Shown piece after piece: positions 35,801 to 46,975 of a DNA stretch of 64,000 nt. This stretch comes from Anaspis maculata (lineage: Eukaryota > Arthropoda > Insecta > Coleoptera > Scraptiidae), in assembly GCA_949128115.1 (NCBI GenBank), contig OX421964.1, positions 18,686,892 to 18,750,891 of the forward strand. The letters run 5' to 3'. The notes under the pieces are model-generated. The model saw only the letters and a program-made list of their open reading frames with translations, had not been told where the DNA came from and ran no database searches. A program made the translations under genes and the position numbers. Position 1 is the first letter of the stretch. Each line of letters begins with the position of its first letter.

Positions 35801-38800
35801 CGCAACACCGGTGAATGCTTTCCTCCACTATACCGGAAATTTTGCCGCGCCCCTGTGTGTTCCAATAACACTGGGTAGGGATTTTTAACGACCACCAACA
35901 TCGCATGGGGTCGGCACGGCACCATCGTTCGTATTTTACGACCTATGCGACACACTTTTGCATTTAGCAAGCATTCCAATGAAATCAAAAAGCTTGTTTT
36001 GGGGACTCGAACTCACGACCCCTGGAGTGGTAGTCGAACGCGGTGACCACCACACCACAAGCTTCTCATGTTTACGCCTTCAGTGAGCTACTGGTACTTA
36101 TGTAGGGCGGCTATGGAAATTGACATTTGTGTTAAAAATAATGCGTTAATAGCCAGTTTCACCAGCGAGTTTTGAGGAGCTTGTGGTGTGGTTAGTTAGC
36201 GCGTTCGACTGCCACTCCAGAGGTCGCGGGTTCGATCTCCGCCGGGGACGGATTTTCGGCCTCGATAAACAAGCTCCTTGGTTTAGTTGGAATGCTTGCT
36301 AAATGCAAGACGCGCCGTGTGTCGCATAGCACGTAAAATACGAACGATGGTGTCGACCCCATGCGATGTTGGTGGTCGTTAAAAATCCCTACCCTGTGTT
36401 GGAACACACAGGGGTTCGGCAAAATTTCCGGTATAGTGGAGGAAAGCATTCACCGGCGTCGGTGTTAGGCCTCGTTGCGGAAATAGGCCGACGTTAAATA
36501 AACGAATAAAAAAAATAAAAAAAAAAACCAGCGAGTTTAATCATTGTTAACAGATATTGTCATCATTGTTATTGAGATATTTTCTCTGGTGAATATTGGC
36601 TTAGTGACCACAGAAAACACAAGTTTCACGAAAGATTTTGGAAAAATGTTTAGACCACAACAGCTTGTATGCATTTTCCGTGATCATGCAATCAGCACTG
36701 ACCTAGAATCTATCAGAGAAAATGTCTCAATTAGCTAACAATGCTAATTGAATAAATGAATAAATTTGCTGGTGGAACTGGATGTGAGTGATTTAAATCT
36801 CAGTAGCCATGTATTTTGACATTTATATAGGAAATAGAGCATATTTGCCAGGAGGCTCTACTATTAAAAAAGATTCTATTTCGCACTGACTGACATATAG
36901 GCTGCCGTGATAACAGTTGGGTTGAAAATAACTTATTATAAAGATAAGCAATGAAAGTACCGAAAATTACATGAATAGAGCTCTGTAATACCGACTGATG
37001 TCAAATTTTGAACTTTAGGTTTATGTTATTTAAAAATAGTGGTTTAAAGGGAACAAAACAAAAACCAAGCTTCTAGACCAAAAATGTATATTGCAGAGCT
37101 TTACATTGCCGCTAACTTTATTGAAGAGGCTCCCAGAACGTCAAATAATAGAGAAGTGTATCCCCATTTCGTAAGAGTTAGAAATTGTAGGGACAAAATA
37201 TCGAAGTAGGTGTTCTTTAGTTGACATGGAATCGTCAAAATTTCTCAGAATTAAATGAATAGAGCTCTGTAATACCGACTCATGTGAAATTTTGAAGTTG
37301 GGTTCACGTTATTCATGAAATAGTGCTCAAAAGCGAACAAAATAAGAACCAAACTCATTTTTCCAGCCTTGTGGTGCCTCGGAGAGCACGTTAAGCTGTC
37401 GGTCCACGGTTAAGTAGAGTAGCCATTGGCTAGACTTCGCCGTAACAAAGACGAAATTATTATTATTATTATTTCCATCAGTAGGTATACTTATTGTGAT
37501 TTCGGGACCTTTTCGAGCCATATTTCCACCGTTTTTTTTCCTGGTGCCAATCTCTGTTGCTTTTGCCGGTCTACTCACATCATTCAATTGAAATTTTTGT
37601 AAAAAAAATCAGCCAATACAAGCGCTCAGCGCTTAGTTAGTCCCCAAAGCTAAGTGCGAATGGAATTGTTGATTGCGTACTGTCGCGGCCAGCAAATTCC
37701 GAACAATCCATTTTTCCTTCGTATGGTTTGTATGTAGCTAAGAAAAGATTTTGTTCACGCAAAATAATTGGAAGAATTGTTCGGAATTTTTAGCCGCGGC
37801 GGTAGGTGGTACCTACATGTAATCGGTATTTCTTTTTTTTTTTTAACTTACAGTACGATTTTCTTGTGGTGCACGATGCACCGGACCAGCTCCGTCTTGG
37901 ATGCGCGGCCGTTTTCGTGAGAATACCGGATGTTCTTCAGGTTCTCTTTCAAAATTTCGAACTGGCCGGCGGCTATCGTGGTCAGCATCCACATGAGCCC
38001 GTCGCAGTTGCAATTGTGATACGCGCTGACGAACAGCGTGGAAATGTGCAGGACCGCCGTCTGGTAGTAGTACTTGCCGACGTCGTAGGGGAACCAGCCG
38101 GGCAGCGGCAGGGCCCTGGCCTTCCTGCTGCCGGCGTCGATAAACGGAAAGAACGAATAAAACATCACCGAAGTGAAGCACAAGAAGCGAAACATCTTGA
38201 CACCGAAACCGCCGAAGGCGACCTTGTCCCGCAGCATGGCCAGGCAGTCGCCGGAGGAGCCGTAAAAGACGGGGTCGGCGAGCGCGTCCTCGATGGCCCA
38301 CAGCCGGCGCGGGTTTCCGGAAATCGTCAGCAGCTTGACGATCACGATGATCTGCGTCATGAAGATCTGCAAGGTCTGCGAGATTGCCGTCAGGTCGTCC
38401 ACGTTCAGCGCCATGAAGACGACCATGGTGAGGAACTGGACGTAGGTGACGGCCAGGCAGAAGAATTTGTTCGTCCTCTGCCAGAATCTGTAGCTTTTGC
38501 TCGGGTAGAAGCCGGTGAAGAGCAGGGCGACCTTTTCGGTTCGAAATGTCTGGCGCAGGTCGTAATCCTAGAATTTGCAAGATTAGTATCCGGCTACCTA
38601 CCCATAGCATTGTTTATTCGTAAACTGAAAGCTTTCATTTCGCTCAAACTGGCTCTGCTAGACAAAAAAAGCTCATCTGAACAGCAATGGTTCTGCTGCT
38701 GCAAAAAAGACCGCAAATCTCTTACACTACAGCTTTTTTGTGAATCTACGTAAAGCTGGCAGCCAAGTTCAAGCTTTTCATCTGTTATTGATAAAGACTT

Positions 38801-38842
38801 GGGTTTTGCTAAGATAATTACTTGTATGGTGAAGCCTTCCAT
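32872..38842 (-). CDS. Odorant receptor, 7tm_6 family (complete, 6 exons)
   Basis: This is an insect odorant-gated channel subunit of sensory neuron membranes, expected to pair with Orco. Exons from 38842 downwards: 38842-38822, 38567-37852, 33531-33432, 33364-33260, 33156-33001 and 32931-32872. Splice sites are GT-AG, phases match, and the total is 385 residues, normal for the family. The start is MEGFTIQ, a 7-codon first exon, joined to DYDLRQTF. The large exon holds several hydrophobic helices and ALPLPGWFPYD. Exon 3 gives SIESLFTVGIFMQFFSS. The C-terminus ILRSSYSYFAVMKRMYSKA is characteristic of the family. The 4.3-kb intron between exons 2 and 3 contains the tandem array and SINEs. Exon 2 is GC-rich relative to its surroundings. 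AATAAA lies at 32751-32746. No break is seen. The ligand is unknown. The tiny first exon is the least certain part. Confidence 0.9.
34090..36100. repeat. Tandem array of ~175-bp units, about nine copies
   Basis: The landmark GAGTGCCAGTTGCTTG recurs near 34196, 34396, 34575, 34738, 34908, 35088, 35258, 35434 and 35597, spacing 163-200 bp. Each unit also carries GTTCACGTCAAGCG, TTTTGTAGCAATTTTGAATC and ACTGTGAACGTGA. A broken last unit resumes at 36071 after a SINE insertion. Units differ by several percent and by short indels. The array lies in the odorant receptor intron. The minus-strand open frames in it are repeat by-products. Confidence 0.9.
35751..36070 (-). mobile_element. tRNA-derived SINE, copy 2
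   Basis: This 320-bp copy on the minus strand has a tRNA-like head (B-box-like GAGTTCGAGTCCCC) and a 3' end with GTTAAATAAACGAATGAAAA. The 10-bp duplication TTTACGCCTT flanks it at 35741-35750 and 36071-36080. The flank is itself part of the ~175-bp repeat unit, so the SINE inserted into the array. Confidence 0.85.
36173..36526 (+). mobile_element. tRNA-derived SINE, copy 1
   Basis: This 354-bp copy has an A-box-like TGTGGTTAGTTAGCG, a B-box GGTTCGATCTCC near 36230, and an A-rich tail. It is flanked by the 12-bp duplication ACCAGCGAGTTT (36161-36172 and 36527-36538), the mark of LINE-driven insertion. A 5'-truncated relative lies at 51893-51970. Confidence 0.88.
36539..37800. other. Intron DNA of the odorant receptor; duplicated segment and retroelement-like tail
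   Basis: GAATAGAGCTCTGTAATACCGACT occurs near 36974 and again near 37257, followed in both by a similar AAATTTTGAA block, so about 280 bp is a diverged direct duplication. At 37360-37475 a block with GAGCACGTTAAGCTGTCGGT ends in an ATT microsatellite, as retroelement 3' tails do. Confidence 0.5.
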
Positions 38843-39514
38843 TTTCAAAAATGGCTGGGTTAGGCAGAAGCTCGTTTTATATACTCGCCTGCCAGAATCC
38901 AGAAGCGCACTGCAGTATATTTTAAGCATTTGAACGTAAACCCAAATTGAACACTCATATATAGAACAGCTTCATGCGTATGAAGAGCCCCGATAAGTCC
39001 TGTCCTGAATTTCAAGCGGCTAATTAGTAAAATGATTGGTATGGGGATGGGACACTTATTATCTGAAGGGGACAAAGATCAAAGGAAATATAATGGGAAG
39101 CAATGTAGGTGATAATTTCAGGTGTCCTCAAACGCGCCTTGGTGTGTTTAGAACTGGTTATTTGAGTTGAGCTCCAATTACAGACCACATGTCAAATTAT
39201 CAAAGCCCATGTACAGAGTGTGGTAGCCAACGATGTTCTCTCTGTAAATTGTTCGTAATTATTAGTCGAGTTATTAGTCTTCGTATATATGTTTTTTTTC
39301 TTTTGTTGAAAATGAAAAGGATTGATCAATAAAGTACCTACATACCGAGGCTACCTATTTACTGTAACGCTGAGGGGGAAATGTATAGAATGTGGAAAGC
39401 AAACGACCATCCTATTAGTCCGGTAGTTAAGCGTTTCAACTATGCATTTTGATAAGATGAAAGAACTGTGGAAAGGTTTCCGCTGAAGGAACGAATGAGT
39501 TTTCAAATGAAAAA
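38843..39514. other. Region upstream of the odorant receptor
   Basis: The receptor promoter should lie here. I see no recognisable element or other gene. Confidence 0.4.
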
Positions 39515-39738
39515 TACATATATCCCATACACTTCCTATTTTCAGTAGAATGACTTTTTGAAGCAAAAATAAAGTGTGAAGCTGGGGGGCTACGGCTACT
39601 GCTGATGGCACTTGCAAAGTTTTGGAGCGAAACTATCAGCGGCCATCGACCGTATTCTCCCAGCCCTCCAGCTTGTCACTTTATTTTTACTTCAAAAAGT
39701 CAATCTACTGAAAATAGAAAGTGTATGGGATATACTAA
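39515..39738. repeat. Foldback repeat, ~75-bp arms
   Basis: ATCCCATACACTTCCTATTTTCAG with GACTTTTTGAAGCAAAAATA is mirrored by TACTTCAAAAAGTC and CTGAAAATAGAAAGTGTATG. Arms are about 39515-39590 and 39660-39738. Confidence 0.75.
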
Positions 39739-39994
39739 AGGGATTTTTGGACAAAAATTGGGGGGGCAAATCGAGGAGCAAATTTTTTCAAGTCCGACCC
39801 TGGAATTTTTCTTTGTCCCTTGTGGCATTGTGACAAGCTCCAACTAAGGGATGTCGCTGATAAATTTCAACAGATGATCTCAAACCGTTGCAGAGATATC
39901 GCACTTTAAATATTTGGAACAAACTTATGAAACACCCTGTATCTCTGTAACCATTGTCCAAAAAATAAAGTTTTCGTTACCGATCTTGACTTGC

Positions 39995-40785
39995 CTCAAT
40001 TTGCAGGTATATTCTAGAACCAAGAGCATTTGTAACGCCCTATTCACTTATGAAATAAATACAGGACCATGCCCAAAATTTTGTTTTTGAGTCTCTGTTG
40101 AAAAAGTCATCCTGTACCTAAAGATTTTTTTTTGAAAATCTGATGTCATATTTGGCAACTACATAAAAAATGCCACAAAATGTGGTTCCTAAATTGTTTG
40201 GCACTAATTTAGCTGATTAAAAAAAAATTATTTCAGAGATTTTTCAACAATATTTTTTATAAATTTCAATTTAAATCAGTGAAACGCTATTCCAGATGGT
40301 CAAACAAAGTCACTATTCCATTTGTGGTGCTCCAACCAACAAAAAATGATTTCAGGGGAATTTTCTGGAGACATGAATTTGGTACCTCAGATTCCTACCC
40401 AAATTCATGTTTCCAGAAAATCTGAAATTATCCTCAGTTTGGTAGGACATCAACATTGATGTCCTAATTGTGACTTTGTTTGACCATCTGAAATAGCGTT
40501 TGAGTGATTTGAATCAAATTTTCAAAAATATTCCAGAAAAATCTGTTAATAATTTTTTTTTGAATCAGCCAAATTAGTGCCAAACAATTGAGAAATCGCA
40601 TTTTGTAGCATTTCTTATGTAGTTACCGAATATAACATCAGATTTTGAAGAAAAATCTATACAGGATGACTTTTTCAACAAAAACTCAAAAAACAAAATT
40701 TTGGGTACGGTCCTGTATTTATTTTATACGTAAATAGGGCGCTACGAAGGCTTTTGGTTCTAGAATATACCTGCAAAATTTCAAT
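39995..40785. repeat. ~790-bp near-perfect hairpin with a 16-nt loop
   Basis: The two halves are complementary along essentially the whole length. The outer ends include GCAGGTATATTCTAGAACCA and its complement; the inner ends are ACATGAATTTGG (ending 40382) and CCAAATTCATGT (starting 40399). Mismatches and short indels are scattered. Only 16 bases (40383-40398) remain unpaired at the centre. Confidence 0.9.
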
Positions 40786-40979
40786 AGATTCTATCGATGT
40801 ATTCCTGGGATATGGCCAATCAAACTTTTCGGTTTAACACATAAATCATCCTGTATATCGGAAACGGGGGAAGTCAGGGAAATTTCGAAGGCAGACTCTG
40901 ATTTGACTCGAGAAAGCCAATCTACCCTTGAACTATGTCGGTTACTTCGTGGGACACCCTGTATACACAGTTACACAGT

Positions 40980-42035
40980 TACACACCCAAACGGTCTAGG
41001 GATCACCCCGAAATTTTTGTTTCGGCAAATGACAATTTCTCGAGAAAACATTGGCCGATTTTGGAAATTTTTGTGGTGCTCGGTAGAGTAATCTTTTGAC
41101 TACAAGGTACCATCTTGGGTCACCCTACTGTTGACCTTATGTATGATATACAGGGTGACAGTGGAGGGGGCGCAAAAATGACTTATGGCTTCAGCAAGGT
41201 CCCGTTTTGAGAAAACAAGTCACAGAATTTTCCAGGCAACATTTTGGCATAGCGTAGACCAATATAACGGAACGGCTTTTGACTTTTGATCGTTTTTTTT
41301 TTCAAAGAGTTATTGATTTTACTTGTGTGTTATGTACGAAGCACTTATGAAAAAAAAATTAGTTACTATAGCAATAATCGTAATTTCTGTAGGTATACCT
41401 AATTAATTAAGCGAGATCTTTAAATGTACATCGTTTATTTCAAGAGTCGGTGGTGAAGTGATAACTTTTTACATGTTATAAAATATGGTAGAAACCTTAT
41501 CACTGACTTCTTATATATTTATTCAGCAGTATGAACAACCCTGCCAAACAATTTGACCTGCTTTTAACATTACACAACAGTAATGCAAGGGAAACTTGCT
41601 AACTTGCCACTGGTTCATTTTGAACCACCCCCCGGGCTTTAACATGATAACATGATTGTAATCCCACATGTAATGCAATGTCGCAGCATGCTTGATTTTC
41701 CATGGTTCCAAAAGAGGTACAGGTCCTTACCACTTCTGACTGAGAGTCGATGGGATCAAATTGTTTCATGTCACCTAGAAAATTCTGCGACTTGTATTTT
41801 CAAAACGGGACCTTGCTGAATTCAAGTCATTTTTGCGCTCCTTCCATTATAACCCTGTATATCGTACAGAGGGTCAACAATCGTGTGATCTAAGGTGTTA
41901 CCTTGTAGTCAAAGGATTACTTTATCGAACACCACAGAAATTCCCAAAATCGATTAATGTTTTCTCGAGAAATTGTCATTTTAATCGAGACAACATTTCG
42001 GGGTGATCCCCGCCAGACCATTTGGGTGTGTAGGT
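40980..42035. repeat. Foldback repeat, ~260-bp arms
   Basis: The left arm (about 40980-41240) has CACCCAAACGGTCTAGGGAT, CAATTTCTCGAGAAAACATT and GGTCCCGTTTTGA. The right arm (about 41775-42035) carries their complements. The centre (about 530 bp) is unique or unrecognised. Confidence 0.8.
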
Positions 42036-42420
42036 ATAACCACACAATTTATAATAAAATTGAAAATTGTTACAACAGTTGTTTTCTCGGTGACACGATG
42101 TTTTCTTCCGGTTTGGAGCTTGGACCTTTGGAAGCATAGAGCTGGAAGCTATTTTGGAATAAATATAAAACCAGTCCATGAAGATGCTGCCATGTTCGTG
42201 TATAGTTGGTTGCCTATACATTTCGGATGAGGAGCCAAAAAGCTCAACTTACCTATTTTTGTTAGTGATTACATGTTGATCGCAACTTCCCAGAAACTCG
42301 AACAAAAACAATGTATTACTGAAATTCATGGCGGCGACCCTATTTTAGAGCAAAATGTGGTTTTCAGTTAAATAATTGAGCTCACTGCTTAACTCCATGT
42401 GGCAGCACAACTTGTAGTAA

Positions 42421-42502
42421 GCAGTCGTGGCCGAGCGGTTAAGGCGTCTGACTAGAAATCAGATTCCCTCTGGGAGCGTAGGTTCGAATCCTACCGACTG
42501 CG
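42421..42502 (+). tRNA. tRNA-Ser (anticodon AGA)
   Basis: The gene has acceptor stem GCAGTCG/CGACTGC, a D-arm region with A box TGGCCGAGCGG, and anticodon stem TCTGA/TCAGA closing the loop CTAGAAA with AGA at 42454-42456. It has the long variable arm of serine tRNAs and the B box GGTTCGAATCC, with discriminator G at 42502. It reads UCU codons. A run of T starts within about ten bases of the 3' end and would terminate RNA polymerase III. There is no intron and no mismatch in the acceptor or anticodon stems, so it looks functional. Confidence 0.96.
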
Positions 42503-43021
42503 AGTGACTTTTTTTTCTTCAATATATCAAATCAATCATCGTGTTTCGTTAAATGAAGCAACACAACTCGAATGATAAACTGTATTCAATTATTTTCAAG
42601 TAAAGACCTTTACAATAATTGATATTTATTTAAGTTCATGAATAAGTCATAAAATCATAGGTACCTATAAGGTTCCCGCTTAGTAATAACAAATGATTCT
42701 ATCCACGAAAAAGTTAGGAAATAGGACCGAATAACCAATAAGAGAGGTCATTTTATGTTACATTTCAAGAATCTGAATGGTTTCTCTGTCGGAGCTTTAA
42801 TCCGTAATCATCGACCCGCAATAAATTACCAGCATTCAAGTCATGGTAGGAGGGTGGTGGTTTGACGCGTATCACTTTTTGTCGGTTATCTTCCTTCTTT
42901 TTGATCATTTTCCTTTTTTTCGAGCTGTCGGAAACCAAGCGTATGGTGAAGAAATACACCAGTTCCACCACTGACACGAAAGTGAAACCGGTGAAGAGCC
43001 CCAATAATCCACCATAGTATG

Positions 43022-44089
43022 CTGAAACCAATAAAATTAATTTCACGGCGGCTTTTTCCGTTAGAGTGAGTCATGGAAAAAATATGTTGTGTTGGTACGA
43101 ATGGTACGGTACAATGACGAATTGACGGTAACATCTTGGCAGCTATATAAGCTGCATTCCTTTAACACGAAATCTCAGATAAATAAATAAAATGAATAAT
43201 TGTTTCCCCCCTTCTCAACCTTCTTCTGGTTATAGGAGTGTGTAACATTTTATCAGTTCGGTTTATCAATGAGTACAAAGGTATACATTTCGATGTCACA
43301 GTAAATTTTTCTCAGATAATTTCACCTCAGTTAGAGAGAGAAAAAGCGAGAATTGCATGAAAGGGAAAGAGACACAACTAGCAAGCTAAAGTGAGAATTC
43401 TCAGTTCGGATGATAAAAGGAACGCGGTTATTGTTGTCTACATGTGCTATGTTAAATGTGACACTTGTCACCATGTTGAGGCGTCTTGTACGCGTAATTG
43501 AAATTTTTTTAAAATACGCGAGAAATCGTGAGCTTCCTTGAAGCGATTTGTATTGTGGACGATGAGGGACATTGTCTCTACTCTACTGGTCAGTGACTTT
43601 TCGCCAGGACTGTTGAGTTTTTGACGGTCACTAAGAAAATGATGAGTACCAATCAAGATCGGCAGTACTCGGATATAAAAAGCCCCACCGCCCAGAGGCT
43701 CCATCTTCTGATACACATCACGACTGTACCTAGTAAATCACAACTTGACATCACTGGCGATTAGTCCATTGGACTATTTTTAGGCTGTCACCTGACAAAC
43801 GGAAGTGTCACTGTCAAAAAATATAAATCTCACAGAACTTGACTTGCGAAATGTCATATGAAAGCCCTTGAAAAACTGTATTCAGAACAGTAAGTATTTA
43901 TTTTCATCTGTCACCTGCCAAAAATAGGAAAATGTCAAAGTTGAAGTTGGACGCCTCGAATAAAAATCTCTATAGGTTCCTGAATATTACTAGTCGGGGA
44001 ACTATTTGTGAGGCCACAACAGATTTTTTTGCAACTTGCAAGGTGGGTAAAGGTAATTATTTTAAAGACAGAGAAAGTGAAAACCTTAC
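43022..44089. other. Copy B intron between exons 7 and 8
   Basis: This intron is about 1.07 kb; the same intron in copy A is 83 bp. The region near 43320-43420 with GTTAGAGAGAGAAAAAGCGAG resembles the inner part of the hAT-like element at about 12315, so a repeat insertion probably enlarged it. Confidence 0.5.
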
Positions 44090-46394
44090 CCAAAAGGATG
44101 TGCCAGCTAGAGGACACGTCTTTTCGGTTCCTCGTCGCCATCAAGTCGTTGAAGTACACCTGGATGACACTTACGTTTTCCATATTGATGCCAGCGCTGA
44201 AGCAAATTACAGAGAAAAACCATCAAGGCGCGCTCTAAAATTACTCTGAATAAAACTTACAACAAATTTGTTTGATAATCACCATTATCATCGGAATAAT
44301 CAATCGTAAACACTCCCGAGGACGATTCCGCCAAATAGCTTACGTATTCGCAGTCAGGCAGGCAACCGCATGTGTTGTGTCCCGTTCCCAAGCGATGGTA
44401 AGACTTCACAGAGAGTACGTCGTATCCGGGGACCGAACTGATGATCATATCTTGAAAGAATCCTTTTCAAGTAGGTCGGCACGCCTCCAGCTTGGCAGAA
44501 ATTTCTGAATTTCGCGCGCTGAAGCAAGCGTTTTCGATTGGTCTACATCGTGCGCCTATAATGCGCTGTGTCGCTTTTGTCAATTGACAACCAATCAAGA
44601 CGCTCGTCCCAGCGCGCCAAATTTGAAATCGATGCCTGCGTATACTGATTTGAATGTGAGGCACTATTGATGCGCTCAAGATAATACTCATTTATAATAC
44701 TTACGTCTGTTCTCTGTTAAACAGCCAACGTCACGTAACGTGCATATTTTGCGTTTCGGGTAAGTTCCTGAAATATGGAAGGTCATAATCGAGTTTACAT
44801 CAATTACTTACAGGAGAATGACAAGTACAGTAGGAGAATTTATCAATGGAGCAAGTTGTGTTGCATAAGTAATGCGACTTCTTTGCACGACAAAGTCACG
44901 TGACAGTCCAAAACGCCTATTCTTGAAGTGTGGGAGAAATGGCCGATTCGGTTCGTTTCGCAGTTGTTCGTTTCCCGTAACGTGTTTTGAGCCCCCATCC
45001 GAAGCCACCGAATACCATTCAGCGCCGGACAGTCGGACACTTTACACCGTGCAACCGTGGTGCAACCCTTGGGTTGGGAGTTTCTCGCCTACTTCTTACC
45101 GCCGCACGGTTTCAGTAACTTTTGCTACATCGATGAACAACTGCGAATTGACATTATTGCAAAAACTCCCAAACAGTTCCTCCCGCTGATTTCAAGACTA
45201 GCGGCCTAGGCAAAATTGCAAAGGCCAATTGAAGGTTAGGGACGATCCGTCCCTTGTATTGTAGAAATGCTTTGAATTGATACCAAAGTAACAGGTGACG
45301 TATTGTGGATTTATATGGGGGTAAATATGATTATTATCGCTCCTGCCAACAACGTTATAACAGGGGTTTTGAATGAGAAAATAATTGATCATTATAGACT
45401 TGATCTGAACGATATATTTCGATGGTACCTCGCTGCCACCACCAAGCCGAAGGGCAGGAGGCAGGTTCAACTCCTTGAGGCTTGAGCCAAGAAGAAAGAA
45501 GAGAGAGGAACGACCAGGGCATGACCAGGGTCGTACTTATGATTGACCATCTCTACAAAAATGGACCAATTACGCCCGCGTTTTTTTCCGTGGAAAACAT
45601 AATACTTCGCTTCGAGAAATCAGATCTCTTCAATGGCATTTCCGTCTAGACTGAGTTTGATAATTTCTGCTGAGTAAATGGCGGATTTGTTCTCGTGTTA
45701 CGTGCCGATTGACGCGTAGCTAACCCATGGAATGTTTCTTGTGAACGAATTTATTTGACGGTTTCTATTTAAAAAAAAGTATAGATTGGTAGAAGTAGGT
45801 ATAGACTGTCTATGCCGAGGTTTATGCTATAATCACCTCGTTCGTATTTTCAAATGAATCATTTATTGATACTGGCTATCAAAGTTTCACGTAGGGGAAT
45901 AGTATGAATCAATAATTATTGAAAACGCAATAATTCGCATAGAGTGAACCCGGGCCAAGTTGGTATCCGGATTGCTACAGTAATATGCAACCTCTAATAC
46001 ATACTATCTACCACATAATTTGACCAGTTCTCACCAGTTCCGTGTTCCGTGCGTTTCTTCGCAATTGTCGCATGTCAGTCAAAAATTGTGTTCTTATTGG
46101 AGGATATGTATCTACATATTATAGTACTATGATAACTCCCTATTATAGAAGCACGCGTATGTCACCAATAAAGCGACCATCTTTTTCCAGCGCCGGCGTC
46201 TATACAGGACGTCTTGATTAGAGACAATTTTCATTGGAAACAGTATTGATGATGCACCTATCAACTTTTAGATAAACTTGGACTAGCATTAATAAACTGA
46301 CTGACGGGGTGTTCTTTTTTTTTTCATATTGTATTGTCTCAATTTTTCAACCCACTCGAAAAAAAAGCTGAAAGCACGTCGCACGTCCCGCGTC

Positions 46395-46570
46395 TGCTAT
46401 TGGGGAGTTTGCGTGCACACGTACGTACGACGTAACGTAACTTTCAACGTGAAAATTGGCGAGTTTGTTATCTGCAATTCCTTGGTTACAGGGTCAGTGG
46501 TTACAGGGGAGTTTTCACGTTTTGCGTTGCGTTACGTCGTACGTTCAATGAAATCGCAAACTCCCTATTA
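46395..46570. mobile_element. MITE-like inverted repeat in copy B intron
   Basis: The ends GGGGAGTTTGCG and CGCAAACTCCC are followed inwards by ACGTACGACGTAACG and CGTTACGTCGTACG. It is about 175 bp. It lies in the intron between exons 5 and 6 and is absent from copy A, so it inserted after the duplication or was lost from A. Confidence 0.65.
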
Positions 46571-46975
46571 TGAATGAATCTGGTCGAAGTTATGCAACCA
46601 GCAAGCAACCAGTTGCATTTCATACCTATTACCTATTACATACTAATAATATTCTCGTACTGTACCTACTTACTACATGCAATTGATGGAAATACCTTCA
46701 GAATTGTCGTAAAAGAACTGAATGCAGCCGCACAGTCTCAGACTAACGTTCATCCTGCATTCGGACAGGCAATTGTGGAAACTGTACTGAACGAAATTGT
46801 GCAGCATTCTTTCGTCTGGAAATAAGCAGTTTCGTTTTTCGACGTCCATGCTGCGTATGCTTTCGGTCGAATACATGATCGTGGGGCTGATTCCAATCAA
46901 ATTGATGGTCTGTTTTTCCACCATCATGCTCTGGATGGACCAGTCGGGAAAATCGTATGAGTTGTGGATCAAAAC

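Noticed and set aside
37806..38753. Plus-strand open frame of 315 codons, and a minus frame of 255 codons at 37843-38610
   Set aside because: Both are shadows of odorant receptor exon 2, which is GC-rich and so has few stops in other frames.
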